64,000 nt of DNA from an uncultured Cohaesibacter sp. Its GTDB lineage: Bacteria > Pseudomonadota > Alphaproteobacteria > Rhizobiales > Cohaesibacteraceae. The position numbers were made by a program, and so were the translations under genes. Shown piece after piece: positions 44,479-53,640 of the stretch (within the stretch, counting starts at the first letter, position 1; each line of letters opens with the position of its first letter). The stretch lies in assembly GCF_963676275.1 (NCBI RefSeq), contig NZ_OY781091.1:1094775-1158774 (forward strand), written 5' to 3'. The notes beneath the pieces were generated by a model that worked only from the letters and a program-made list of their open reading frames with translations, made no database searches and was not told the DNA's origin.

Positions 44479-45315
44479 TCAATGCGCCATCAGGCAGGGA
44501 ACGGGCATCGATTCAAGCATGCCGCGGGTCGCTCCACCCAGAATGAATTCTCTTACGCGACTATGGCCATAGCCGCCCATGACGACCAGATCATTGCCGT
44601 TTGCCTCAACATGCTTGACCAGAGCATCGGCAACGCCATCTTCGGTGGAGGCAATCTTCTGGACCGAGACATTGACGCCGTGGCGCGAGAGATAGACAGC
44701 CAGATCCGCTCCCGGATCTCCGGGCAAATGCAGTCTTTCCGCATCCACCATCACGACTTCCACTTCATCAGCCTTTTCCAGAATTGACATGGCGGCATAA
44801 ACGGCATGGGCGGCGGTTTTTGATCCGTCCCAGGCAACCATGATCTTCTTGGTCGAGAAGGCTTCTACCCCGACATAGGGCACGATCATGATCGGGCGAC
44901 CGGAATCAAACAGCGCCGCCTCGATGAGATCCACGCGCAAGGGCTCGGGCCGATCGGGATGATCCTGCCCGATCACGATCAGATCACACATCCGGGCATG
45001 GTTGAGCAGGGTGTCCAGCCCGCCGGGCATGATGTCCAGGATCCGCGTCTCGAACGGCAGGCCGTTGACGTTGGCATATTCGGAAAAGCGTTCGATGGCT
45101 GACTGGGCCTTTTCCTTGGCGCGATTGCGTGCGTCAGTGATGAATTGATCAGGGACAGGCTGAACCATCAGGGCCGGAACCACAGGCTCGATCAGCGGTG
45201 CAACGCCGGTCAGATGGGCGTCCATCTGAGAGGCCAGCTCACTTGCAATCTGTACCGTGGCTGTCGTGAGATCCGTTTCAATGTCCAAAATGCAGACTAC
45301 GTCTTTAATGGCCAT
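44479..45315 (-). CDS. Universal stress protein, two-domain UspA family
   Basis: The 278-residue protein has two Usp repeats. The second ends with the nucleotide-binding signature VVMGGYGHSRVREFILGGAT, then RGMLESMPVPCLMAH, a close match to the G-2x-G-9x-G ATP motif of UspA; the first repeat is degenerate. Such proteins support survival during energy or oxygen stress. GGAGGAGCCTAAAC precedes ATG 45315. A near-perfect FNR/FixK box about 150 bp upstream suggests low-oxygen induction. Confidence 0.9.
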   Translation of the reverse strand: MAIKDVVCILDIETDLTTATVQIASELASQMDAHLTGVAPLIEPVVPALMVQPVPDQFITDARNRAKEKAQSAIERFSEYANVNGLPFETRILDIMPGGLDTLLNHARMCDLIVIGQDHPDRPEPLRVDLIEAALFDSGRPIMIVPYVGVEAFSTKKIMVAWDGSKTAAHAVYAAMSILEKADEVEVVMVDAERLHLPGDPGADLAVYLSRHGVNVSVQKIASTEDGVADALVKHVEANGNDLVVMGGYGHSRVREFILGGATRGMLESMPVPCLMAH

Positions 45316-45464
45316 GTTTAGGCTCCTCCAAATGACGGGTCGCGAAGAGAAATCGCCACCCCCATGTTCAATTGCTTGCTAATTTTCCGGCCTTGCTTCC
45401 CGCTTTGAAGGCCGGAGCAATATCCCCTATGCAAAATTATGCCGCCTAGCTTCATTGCCCGGCT

Positions 45465-45478
45465 TTGACAGGGATCAA
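45465..45478. promoter_or_regulatory. FNR/FixK-type box upstream of the universal stress gene
   Basis: TTGACAGGGATCAA matches TTGAT-N4-ATCAA with a single T-to-C change that FixK/FnrL sites tolerate. It is centred about 156 bp before the usp ATG, in the 45316-45590 gap. Confidence 0.5.
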
Positions 45479-45590
45479 TCCTTGATCGGAATTCGGCTGA
45501 TCCGACATAGACTTAGGCAGTATATGAAACCGGTCGCGGCGTCTCTTCTCAAGCTGTCAAAATGCACGCATGTTGAATTAGCGTGCCAAA

Positions 45591-46496
45591 TCAACGCTCC
45601 AGTTGCGCTCTGGCGGCGGCCTTGAGTTCCCGTTCGCTGGCGCGCTTGAGGGCATGCTCTCGCCAGATCGTGAAGGAACCGGCGGCGACGACAATGACGC
45701 AGCCTGCAAGCATGGCCATGGTGATATTTTCACTGAAGATGAAGTAGCCGATGATCAATTCATAGACCAGCTGAAAATAGGTGATGGTCTGGACGGTGAC
45801 GGACTCCGTCAGCGCCAGCGCCTTGATCAGGAAATAATGCCCGCTCACACCCGTTATGCATAATGCGATCAGCCAGGCCCAGTCGGCTGGCGTCACCGGC
45901 GCCCAGAAGAAGGGGCCGACGATGCTGGTGATGATCAGACCAATAACACCGGTGTAGAAAAAGCTGACACTGGCCGCATCATAGCGTCCGGCAATGCGCG
46001 TCCAGATATTGTAAAAACCCAGCGTGATGGTGCAGAGCACGGGCATGAAGAACCACATGTTCAATTCCTGCCCGAACGGGTTGATGATCAGCAGCATCCC
46101 GCTCATGCCCACGATAATGGCCACCCACCGACGCCAGCCGACAGTCTCACCCAACAGGGGAACGGAAAGAATTGCAACCACCAGCGGGCTGGCCGCAAAA
46201 ATGGACTGACTGAGTGCCAGCCCCACATAGGCAAAACTCAGGATCGAGATGATGATCTGCGCCACCAGAAGAAAGCTGCGCACAACCTGTAGCGCCAGAT
46301 GATCGGTATGAATGGCTGCCTTGAAGCCCTTGGGGGATCTGAGAGCCCAGACAATGGCAAACAGGGCGAAGGCCCAATAACGCACCATGGTGATCTGCAC
46401 CGGGTGATAGCTGGTACCGATCACTTTGGTGATGGAATCCTGAGCGGCAAAAATCGTTACTGCAAGCAGGGCGTAAAAGGGACCTGAGAGGCGCAT
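45591..46496 (-). CDS. DMT-superfamily transporter, EamA family
   Basis: The 301-residue, ten-helix protein has the two EamA repeats: FYALLAVTIFAAQDSITKVI and WAFALFAIVWALRSPKG in the first, and FYNIWTRIAGRYDAASVSFF with LIKALALTESVTVQTITYFQ in the second. The C terminus is basic and cytoplasmic. These carriers usually export amino acids or other metabolites; the substrate is not predictable. The gene stands alone, with its upstream region at 46497-46620. Confidence 0.87.
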   Translation of the reverse strand: MRLSGPFYALLAVTIFAAQDSITKVIGTSYHPVQITMVRYWAFALFAIVWALRSPKGFKAAIHTDHLALQVVRSFLLVAQIIISILSFAYVGLALSQSIFAASPLVVAILSVPLLGETVGWRRWVAIIVGMSGMLLIINPFGQELNMWFFMPVLCTITLGFYNIWTRIAGRYDAASVSFFYTGVIGLIITSIVGPFFWAPVTPADWAWLIALCITGVSGHYFLIKALALTESVTVQTITYFQLVYELIIGYFIFSENITMAMLAGCVIVVAAGSFTIWREHALKRASERELKAAARAQLER

Positions 46497-46681
46497 TTTA
46501 TTGCTTTCAAAGCGGGGGAGGACTTGAAGAAAATCGAAAGGCTACCCTTGGGCAGCCAGTCTGAATGCATCTGTTGATTATCCGTTTCAGCCGATCCAAA
46601 TTCAAGTCTTTATTGACGTGAAATCAAACCTGTCCAAATCTGTCTTTAAGCCGGATGGGCTGCTGTGTGAAAGCGCCAGCC

Positions 46682-46743
46682 AGAGTGTCTACCAGAGAGA
46701 CTTTCAGAGTGTCTATCAGAGAGTCTTCCAGAGAGCTTGTCAG
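46682..46743. repeat. Imperfect 24-bp tandem repeat
   Basis: AGAGTGTCTACCAGAGAGAC plus TTTC (46682-46705) is repeated as AGAGTGTCTATCAGAGAGTC plus TTCC (46706-46729), with a partial third copy to 46743. It lies just downstream of rsmD. Confidence 0.75.
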
Positions 46744-46749
46744 CTTTTA

Positions 46750-46767
46750 CAAGGGCTCTAGCCCTTG
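46750..46767 (-). terminator. Stem-loop at the rsmD stop codon
   Basis: CAAGGGCTCTAGCCCTTG is a perfect palindrome that includes the rsmD TAG in its loop. A short TAAAAG follows on the minus strand, so termination may be weak. Confidence 0.4.
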
Positions 46768-47315
46768 AAGGAAAGGAAGGTCAGCTTGGTGTCGCCATAG
46801 CCGCGTTCGTCCAGCAATAAAAAGCCGGTGGGAATGTCCAGCTCTGCCTTGGCATCCTCTTCCCAGACAATCAGCGCATCCGGCACCAGCCAGCCACCAC
46901 GGGCCGCGCTGGCGAGCGCCTGCTCACCCAGACCCCTGTTATAGGGGGGATCCATGAAAACCAGCGTAAAGGGTTCCATCGTGCCGACATCACCCAGTCT
47001 GGTCGCGTCGCGCCGGAAGATCTTGGCCACACCGTTCAGGCCCAGCATTTCCATGTTGGAGCGGATGAGGCCGCGGCCTTCCACGCCATCCTCGACAAAC
47101 AGCGCCGACTTTGCACCTCGCGACAGGGCCTCGCATCCCAGCGCTCCGGTTCCGGCAAAAAGATCGAGCACGCGCGCGCCCTCGACCACATTGTCATGGC
47201 TGTGGGCCAGAATGTTGAACAGGGTTTCCCGCACCCGGTCTGTCGTCGGCCGGATGGCCTGACTTTTCGGGGTTGCCAATTGCTTGCCTTTGTTGCGTCC
47301 GCCTACAATGCGCAT
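46758..47315 (-). CDS. rsmD: 16S rRNA (guanine(966)-N(2))-methyltransferase
   Basis: The 185-residue protein starts MRIVGGRNKGKQLATPK, has TDRVRETLFNIL, the SAM motif VLDLFAGTGALGCEALSRGA and the N-methyltransferase catalytic motif FMDPPY. These are the RsmD signatures and the length is normal. It methylates G966 (E. coli numbering) of 16S rRNA in the assembled 30S subunit. AGGATTTCCGATC precedes ATG 47315; the longer frame upstream adds non-family residues. It lies immediately downstream of the pseudouridine synthase gene on the same strand, a common alphaproteobacterial pair in RNA modification. Confidence 0.94.
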   Translation of the reverse strand: MRIVGGRNKGKQLATPKSQAIRPTTDRVRETLFNILAHSHDNVVEGARVLDLFAGTGALGCEALSRGAKSALFVEDGVEGRGLIRSNMEMLGLNGVAKIFRRDATRLGDVGTMEPFTLVFMDPPYNRGLGEQALASAARGGWLVPDALIVWEEDAKAELDIPTGFLLLDERGYGDTKLTFLSFKG

Positions 47316-47447
47316 GATCGGAAATCCTGAACTGGTCCTGACGTCTGTTTCTGCTTGCCACCTAGCTGTCATGAGAGCCGATGAGGCAGGTGCCGAAAAT
47401 GGAAAAGAGGGCAGTGTTGCCCTCTCTCTCTTTATCTCTGAGGTGGT

Positions 47448-49601
47448 TTAGCGGGAGCCGCGATCCGAGCCGCCGCCGCGTGGCTTGCCGCCCTGAAAGC
47501 CGCCCTTGAATCCGCCGCGACCTGATGGTTTGTCACCGAACTTGCCGCCCGGCCGTCCACCGGGGCGAGAAGACGGGCGTCCCTCGCTGCGACCTTCAAA
47601 GCGGCCTTCTGAGCGTCCCTTGAAGGGGCCGTCGCCGAATTTGCCGCCGCGTTTGTTGCCGGCTCTGCCAGCATCAGCCTTGCCACCGGCTTTCTTGACG
47701 ATCCGGGCATTGGGGTCCATCAGATCGGCCTTCTGAGGCCGTCCACCAACCTTGCGCGCCGTCCGCTCGACCATTTTCTTGCCGTCTGCGCCTTCTTCGC
47801 GATAGACGAAGTTGGTGCGGCGCGGTGCGCTCGGATCAAACGGTTTGCGCTCGGCATAGGGAATAGCGTTGTAGCTGGTTTTCTCGCGCCGTTCATAGCC
47901 GCGATCATCGCCATCGCGACGTTCGAAGCGGTCTCTGCGCTCGCCTCTATCGCCACGCTCGTTCCTGTCGCCCCTAGGACCACGATCCGCGCGATCGCCA
48001 CGGTCTGTGCGCTCTCGCCGCTCGCCGCGGGCGTCGTCGTCAAAGCGCTTGTTGCCACCCTTGGAGCCACCCTTCTGGCCAGCAATGACGCGCGCGCCTT
48101 CCTTGGCCGAGAGATAACCACCCTTGGCTCCACCGGATTTCTTGCGTTCGTCCTTCTTGTCGGCCTTGGGCTCTTCCTTGGGCATTTCCGTCAGAATGGG
48201 CGCATCAAAATCGGCTCCGGATTCCTCGACAAGCCGTTCGCCCAACTGGTCGCGCAACACGCGGCCGCGCACTTCCTGCACCGTACCTTCTTCCAGATCG
48301 AGAAGCTGGAACGGACCATAGGAAACGCGGATCAGCCGGTTGACGTCAAGGCCGAGATGACCCAGAACCTTCTTGACCTCGCGATTCTTGCCTTCGCGCA
48401 GAGCTACCGTGATCCAGACATTGTCGCCAACCTCGCGTTCGAGCTGGGCATCAATGGAACCATAAAGCACGCCTTCCAGCGCGATGCCGTCGGCCAGCGT
48501 ATCCAGCTGCGCCTGCGTTATCCGGCCATAGGCCCGCACGCGATAGCGCCGCAGCCAGCCAGTGGTCGGCAATTCCAAAACCCGTGCCAAACCGCCATCG
48601 TTGGTCAGCAGCAACAGGCCTTCGGTATTGATGTCGAGGCGGCCAACGGTGATCACCCGAGGCAGGCCCTGCGGCAGCTTTTCAAAGACCGTTGGACGAC
48701 CTTCCGGATCGGAGGTGGTGGTCACCAGACCTCTTGGCTTGTGATAAAGCCAAAGCCGCGTGCGCTCCCGCACGGGCAGGGGAGCGCCGTCGACCAGAAC
48801 CTTGTCCTTTGAATGGATATTGACCGCCGGAGTTTCCAGCACTTCGCCATTGACCGAGACCCGGCCTTCCTTGATCCATGTTTCCGCATCGCGGCGCGAG
48901 CAAAGACCGGCGCGTGCCATGATCTTGGCAATGCGTTCGCCTTCTTCAAGCGCACGGGTTGGCGGCGTATAGGCCGGTCCCTTGGGCTTGTCGTCTGCTG
49001 CTTTCTTGAATTTCGGGCCATTCATGCGCGGTGACGAGGCATAGCTCTTGCCCTTGAAGCCTCCGTCGCGATTGCCACCCTTGTCAAACCGGCCGCCTTT
49101 GCCAAAGCCGCCTTCGCGGCGCTCGCCATATCCACCGCCAGCGCGATCGTTCCGTTCTCCAAACGGTTTGCGATCTCCAAATGGCTTGCGATCTCCGAAC
49201 GATTTACGATCCGGACGGCCTGCACGATCTGGGCGTTCTGAACGGTCAAAGCGTTCCGGGCGCTCGCTGCTGCGGCGCAGGCTGCGCTCTTCGGGTGTCT
49301 CCCGGCGCGCATCCATATTGGGTGACCAGCCATCATTGCGGTCGCCACGGTCAGAATCGCGTCTGTTATCGCGCTTCTTGCCGAAATCTTTCTTCCCAGA
49401 GAATTTTCCTGAGAACTTTCCCGAGAATTTGCCTGAAGGCTTTCCGGCGAATTTGTTAGAGCCACTTTTGCGCTTGTCGCCCTTATCTGAGTGAAAAGCG
49501 GAGTTTTTACGATGGGCGCCGTCGCGGCGCGCATTTTCGGATCCCTCTGGCGACGTCGCGTCGGCAGAACGGTGTCCTTTGTGAGCAGATTTGCGTTCCA
49601 T
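47448..49601 (-). CDS. rluB: RluB/RsuA-type 23S rRNA pseudouridine synthase with long basic extensions
   Basis: The catalytic core (about residues 225-460 of 717) has an S4 RNA-binding domain (GERIAKIMARAGLCSRRDAE), the active-site motif GRLDINTEGLLLLTND with catalytic Asp, and GKNREVKKVLGHLGL. It should isomerise U2605 of 23S rRNA. Both flanks are very long, basic and repetitive: an N-terminal part with KFSGK and DRKPFG repeats and a C-terminal RGDR/GGKFGD-rich tail. ATG 49601 follows AAAGG; a GTG 18 nt earlier is possible. The extensions are probably disordered RNA-binding arms, as in other alphaproteobacterial RluB, though long here. Confidence 0.9.
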   Translation of the reverse strand: MERKSAHKGHRSADATSPEGSENARRDGAHRKNSAFHSDKGDKRKSGSNKFAGKPSGKFSGKFSGKFSGKKDFGKKRDNRRDSDRGDRNDGWSPNMDARRETPEERSLRRSSERPERFDRSERPDRAGRPDRKSFGDRKPFGDRKPFGERNDRAGGGYGERREGGFGKGGRFDKGGNRDGGFKGKSYASSPRMNGPKFKKAADDKPKGPAYTPPTRALEEGERIAKIMARAGLCSRRDAETWIKEGRVSVNGEVLETPAVNIHSKDKVLVDGAPLPVRERTRLWLYHKPRGLVTTTSDPEGRPTVFEKLPQGLPRVITVGRLDINTEGLLLLTNDGGLARVLELPTTGWLRRYRVRAYGRITQAQLDTLADGIALEGVLYGSIDAQLEREVGDNVWITVALREGKNREVKKVLGHLGLDVNRLIRVSYGPFQLLDLEEGTVQEVRGRVLRDQLGERLVEESGADFDAPILTEMPKEEPKADKKDERKKSGGAKGGYLSAKEGARVIAGQKGGSKGGNKRFDDDARGERRERTDRGDRADRGPRGDRNERGDRGERRDRFERRDGDDRGYERREKTSYNAIPYAERKPFDPSAPRRTNFVYREEGADGKKMVERTARKVGGRPQKADLMDPNARIVKKAGGKADAGRAGNKRGGKFGDGPFKGRSEGRFEGRSEGRPSSRPGGRPGGKFGDKPSGRGGFKGGFQGGKPRGGGSDRGSR

Positions 49602-49761
49602 GGCGAAAGCCTTTACCACAAGTCTTCAAGAAAAGGCGAGCGAAATCGCTTGCGCTCATTGCATAGCTGTCAGATTTTGTCAGCAAGGCTAACAAAGGCG
49701 CTAGGGCAACCGCTGGGTGGATATATGATGCAGTCCGGCAAAACGGGATAAAGCTGGAGAA

Positions 49762-50241
49762 ATGAAGGGATCTGGCGGAGAAATGAGCAAATCTGGACAG
49801 ACGAGCTTCATGGAGTTGGCGCTTGAGGAAGCCAGAATGGCCGAGGCTTGCGGCGAAGTGCCGATTGGTGCGGTGTTGGTGCATCAGGGAAAGGTGCTGG
49901 CGCGGGCCGGTAACCGGACCATAAAAGACAATGATCCGACGGCCCACGCCGAAATTCTGGTGATCCGTCAGGCCTGCGCCCAACTGGCAAGCCAGCGCCT
50001 GCCTGACTGCGACCTCTATGTCACTCTGGAACCCTGTCCCATGTGCGCTGCCGCCATATCCTTTGCCCGCATAAGGCGCCTCTATTATGGCGCCGCAGAC
50101 ATCAAGGGCGGAGCTGTCGAAAGCGGTCCCCGGCTTTACAACCAACCCATATGTCATCATGCACCGGATGTATATTCCGGCATTCATGAAAGCCAATGCG
50201 CTGATCTTCTGAAACTGTTTTTTCAATCCCGAAGGAGTTGA
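49762..50241 (+). CDS. tadA: tRNA-specific adenosine deaminase
   Basis: The 159-residue protein has the cytidine-deaminase-fold zinc site HAE (in PTAHAEILVIRQAC) and PCPMC (in TLEPCPMCAAAISFARI), with the TadA-typical YGAADIKGGAVESGPRLY. It deaminates A34 of tRNA-Arg(ACG) to inosine. Two starts are possible: ATG 49762 and ATG 49783, each with GGAGAA immediately before; family alignments favour the shorter form (MSKSGQTSF). It is divergent from rluB, and the two genes share a 160-bp promoter region. Confidence 0.93.
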   Translation: MKGSGGEMSKSGQTSFMELALEEARMAEACGEVPIGAVLVHQGKVLARAGNRTIKDNDPTAHAEILVIRQACAQLASQRLPDCDLYVTLEPCPMCAAAISFARIRRLYYGAADIKGGAVESGPRLYNQPICHHAPDVYSGIHESQCADLLKLFFQSRRS

Positions 50242-50312
50242 GCGCCTTTCGGACAGAGAAAACAGCGGGACAACGGCAAGAATGGTCTATAGACGGTCGA
50301 AACAACAGATCA

Positions 50313-50624
50313 TCAGGCCGAATGGGCTCTGTGATGGGCTCGGCTATGCATGAGCCTTTCGACAAGAATGACGATCTTGTCGGCAAAGAACATGCGGGAT
50401 TCCGTGGACAGGATGCCGTCATCATCTTCCTTGCAGAAAAACATGATCGAAGAGACGGGCACGCCGAAAATCTCGGAATATTTCTGGATGATCTCTGGGG
50501 TGGGGCGGACCTTGCCGAGTTCATAATCCAGTGCGGCTTCGGACGAAACACTCAATTTACTGGCGACCTCGTGAATGGTCATTCCCTCGTTTTCACGCAT
50601 CAGAGTGAGAATTTTATTGAGCAT
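50313..50624 (-). CDS. Small XRE-family HTH regulator
   Basis: The 103-residue protein has a Cro/C1-type HTH at about residues 5-60: MRENEGMTIHEVASKLSVSS, then YELGKVRPTPEIIQKYSEIF. A 40-residue helical tail follows and ends in a His/Arg cluster (HSRAHHRAHSA). AAGGAAATTGCC precedes ATG 50624, favouring it over a longer frame. There is no toxin or phage gene alongside. It could control itself or a distant target. Confidence 0.8.
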   Translation of the reverse strand: MLNKILTLMRENEGMTIHEVASKLSVSSEAALDYELGKVRPTPEIIQKYSEIFGVPVSSIMFFCKEDDDGILSTESRMFFADKIVILVERLMHSRAHHRAHSA

Positions 50625-50945
50625 GGCAATTTCCTTGATTGCTCCAATTGAACATTTTTCTCCTCCACCCTTCCAAACTAGTCCTCCCGAACCACATTGC
50701 AAGACACCAAGTAGTATTACATAGAGTGTTTTGACTAGGATTTCGCTGGATTTGCACAGCTCGCAAGACAGTTATGCATGGCAGCAATGTCATATAAGCA
50801 AGATGCTGAAAAATAAGCTGAAAATGGCTCAAAATTTAATCACTTCCAACAGCTTTTCGAAGCCGTTTGAAGCATGGCACCGTCTGTGGCATCCTCCCTT
50901 TCAAAGACCGGGTGGTGATTCTGCCACCTTCTCCCTTTGATCATG
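50625..50945. other. Intergenic region between the XRE gene and mutL
   Basis: About 320 bp containing the divergent promoters. I see no further gene. A 13-bp tandem duplication just before mutL is listed separately. Confidence 0.5.
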
Positions 50946-50971
50946 CGTGACCCCATAACGTGACCCCATAA
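50946..50971 (+). repeat. 13-bp tandem duplication abutting the mutL start
   Basis: CGTGACCCCATAA occurs twice back to back (50946-50958 and 50959-50971), and the last A is the first base of the mutL ATG. Each copy reads GTG ACC CCA TAA, a three-codon mini-ORF; the second ends TAATG, overlapping the mutL start. No purine-rich ribosome-binding site is visible. Confidence 0.7.
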
Positions 50972-53004
50972 TGAGTGATATGACAAGCACCATCAGGCAG
51001 CTGGACGAAGCGACCATCAACAAGATTGCCGCAGGCGAAGTGGTCGAGCGTCCGGCCAGCGTCATCAAGGAACTGGTGGAAAATGCCATTGATGCAGAGG
51101 CAGACCGGATCGAGATCATAACCGCAGGGGGCGGCAAGAATCTCATAAGGGTGTCCGATAACGGCATCGGCATGAGCCGGACAGATCTGCAAATGGCAAT
51201 CCGGCGTCATTGCACATCCAAGCTGGATCCTGATGATCTGATGGATATCAGGCATTTGGGATTTCGCGGCGAGGCACTGCCTTCCATCGGTTCCATCGCC
51301 CGGCTTTCCATCACCTCGCGCCACGCCTCAGAACCTCATGCCTGGGAGTTGTCGGTCGAGGGGGGACGCGAAAGCGAAGCCAGACCGGCTGCGCTCAATA
51401 TCGGCACGCGGATTGACGTCAAAGACCTGTTTTTCTCCACGCCAGCACGGCTGAAATTTCTCAAGTCCGACCGCGCCGAGAATATGGCCATTTCGGAGAT
51501 CATCAAGCGCATCGCCATGGCCAATCCCAAGGTACGCTTCACGCTCACCGGCGAGGATCGCTCGCGCCTTGAATATGCCAATGTCAACGGTCCTGACGCC
51601 CATCTGGTGCGCATGGGGCAGGTGATGGGCAAGGCCTTCCGCGACAATGCGGTGGAAATCGATGCCTTGCGCGACACGGTGCGCCTGACCGGCTTTGCCG
51701 GCTTGCCGACGCTGAACCGGGCCAACAGCCTGCAGCAATTCGTCTTTGTCAATGGCCGCCCGGTGCGCGACAAGATGATGCTGGGGGCCATTCGCGGGGC
51801 CTATGCGGATTATCTGTTCGGCGGGCGTCATCCTTGCGTGGTGCTTTTCATCGATCTTGATCCCCATGAAGTGGATGTCAATGTCCATCCCACCAAAGCC
51901 GATGTGCGCTTTCGCGATTCCGGTCATATCAGGGGCCTTGTGGTCGGGGCCATCAGGCAGGCCATTGCCAATGCGGGCCACAGGGCGACCAACACCGGCG
52001 GCTCGGCGACCCTTGCGGCGCTGCGGCCCGACGGAGTGCGGGCAACAGAGGCGGGCAATGCGCTGCGCTCCGGGGTGCCATCCTTGTCAGGCGCTGCCGG
52101 TTCTGCTTCGGCTTCTTCCGCCGCCGCCGCCTCGGCAGGATACAGGCCCGCCGCATCCTACCAGCCAGCCAAGCCGCTCAATTGGGATTGGCGGCAAAGC
52201 GTTTATGCTCCCGGCTCCGATGATGACGCATCCGTCCAGCCGGACGCAGGAGAGGGCTTGCATGAAATGCAGGAGCGACCGCAGGATGGCTTTGCCAGCC
52301 CGCCTTCTGCCCTTCGCTCTGAAATGGCTCCGATGCCGGAAATGCAGGGCCGCATGGCGGACATATCAGCCCCTTCTGCCGATGCCAGAGCCAATGACAC
52401 CCCGCCTGACGCAGCAGCGCTGGCCCGCCCGCTTGGCGCTGCGCGGGCGCAGATTCATGAGAATTACATTATCGCCCAGACCGAAGACGGACTGGTTATC
52501 GTCGATCAGCATGCCGCCCATGAGCGCCTTGTCTATGAGAAGCTCAAGGCTTCCCTTGCGGCAAAGGGGATCGCCCGGCAGGGGCTGCTCATTCCCCATG
52601 TGGTGGAAATGGAAGAAGATGAAGTCCAGCGCCTGCTTGATGCCGGAGACGAGCTGGAGCGCCTCGGGCTGACGCTGGAGAGCTTCGGGCCGGGGGCTGT
52701 TGCCGTGCGGGAGACCCCCGCCATTCTGGGCAAACCCAATATCGAGCGTCTGGTTCGCGATATCGCCGATGATCTTGCCGAATGGGACAAGAGCACCCGC
52801 GTGGAAGAAAAGATCCTGCATGTGGCCGCGACCATGGCCTGTCACGGCTCCGTCCGCTCAGGCCGTCGCCTGCGCGCCGAGGAAATGGATGCCCTTTTGA
52901 GGGAAATGGAAGCGACGCCCCATTCGGGCCAGTGCAATCATGGTCGCCCCACCTATGTCGAGCTTAAATTGAGCGATATCGAGCGGCTTTTCTCGCGCAG
53001 TTAA
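50971..53004 (+). CDS. mutL: DNA mismatch repair protein MutL (endonuclease type)
   Basis: The 677-residue protein has the GHKL ATPase N terminus (TINKIAAGEVVERPASVIKE, DNGIGM, TSKL, GFRGEALPSI), a Pro/Ala/Ser-rich linker at about residues 335-485, and a C-terminal dimerisation domain with the endonuclease motif DQHAAHE...E plus ACHGSVRSG and QCNHGRP. The DQHA(x)2E(x)4E motif means this MutL nicks DNA itself, as in bacteria without MutH. Start context is weak; ATG 50971 or 50980 are possible. It ends 4 bp into the convergent lipoprotein gene. Confidence 0.96.
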   Translation: MSDMTSTIRQLDEATINKIAAGEVVERPASVIKELVENAIDAEADRIEIITAGGGKNLIRVSDNGIGMSRTDLQMAIRRHCTSKLDPDDLMDIRHLGFRGEALPSIGSIARLSITSRHASEPHAWELSVEGGRESEARPAALNIGTRIDVKDLFFSTPARLKFLKSDRAENMAISEIIKRIAMANPKVRFTLTGEDRSRLEYANVNGPDAHLVRMGQVMGKAFRDNAVEIDALRDTVRLTGFAGLPTLNRANSLQQFVFVNGRPVRDKMMLGAIRGAYADYLFGGRHPCVVLFIDLDPHEVDVNVHPTKADVRFRDSGHIRGLVVGAIRQAIANAGHRATNTGGSATLAALRPDGVRATEAGNALRSGVPSLSGAAGSASASSAAAASAGYRPAASYQPAKPLNWDWRQSVYAPGSDDDASVQPDAGEGLHEMQERPQDGFASPPSALRSEMAPMPEMQGRMADISAPSADARANDTPPDAAALARPLGAARAQIHENYIIAQTEDGLVIVDQHAAHERLVYEKLKASLAAKGIARQGLLIPHVVEMEEDEVQRLLDAGDELERLGLTLESFGPGAVAVRETPAILGKPNIERLVRDIADDLAEWDKSTRVEEKILHVAATMACHGSVRSGRRLRAEEMDALLREMEATPHSGQCNHGRPTYVELKLSDIERLFSRS

Positions 53005-53423
53005 TTGCCCTTGTCTGCTACCGTCACACCATCCTCAACGCCGCGATCATCACCAACGGGGCATTCATAGAGAAAGCGATAGCGGGGCTCGACCACGAGC
53101 TTTCCTGATTTGATCAGGCAGTGGGGACGCCCCGTTGCATCGAGATAGGCACGGGCGGCCTGCTGATGGGCCTCCTTGCCGGGCAGCACATTGGCCATGC
53201 CGAGCGCCAGACCATTGATCAGGCCTCCCTTGATCGAGGCTCCCAGAGACGGGGTGGTGGTGATGGTATGCTTGTCCGCATTCTCCATGATGCGATAGGA
53301 AAGCCCGCCATGCTCCACATGGCGCACATCCCGGATGGAGGTCACATCTTCGCTTACGCCTGCGCAAGCAGCGAGCGTCAGCATCAGGCAGACGCAGATA
53401 AAGAGACGCCTATGAGGGCACAT
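53001..53423 (-). CDS. Small predicted lipoprotein, 140 residues
   Basis: From ATG 53423 the protein begins MCPHRRLFICVCLMLTLAAC, a signal peptide with lipobox L-A-A-C (Cys20). The mature domain contains GLSYRIMENADKHTITTTPS, a Gly-rich hydrophobic stretch SIKGGLINGLALGMAN, and YRFLYECPV near the end. I do not recognise the family. GGGGAATTTTC lies upstream of the ATG. It is convergent with mutL, overlapping its stop by 4 bp. Confidence 0.7.
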   Translation of the reverse strand: MCPHRRLFICVCLMLTLAACAGVSEDVTSIRDVRHVEHGGLSYRIMENADKHTITTTPSLGASIKGGLINGLALGMANVLPGKEAHQQAARAYLDATGRPHCLIKSGKLVVEPRYRFLYECPVGDDRGVEDGVTVADKGN

Positions 53424-53640
53424 GAAAATTCCCCGATTGATATCGAATGGAAGCAATTATTGATTGTGTTTGGTTGTGAACACAACAGAAACTTGGCATC
53501 AAATCGTCGTAAATTGCCATTTGGGGGGCTTTTTCCAGCCTTGGCAGAAGGCGCAAAGGGGCCTCGTCATCTCCCTGTCACACAATCAAGTGAAACAGGG
53601 CGCAAAGCTGATTGAGAGAAACGACGAGAGCAAATCACAG

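Noticed and set aside
46600-46625. FNR-like TTGAC...ATCAA upstream of the EamA gene
   Set aside because: The half-sites are separated by five bases, not four, so it does not fit the box.
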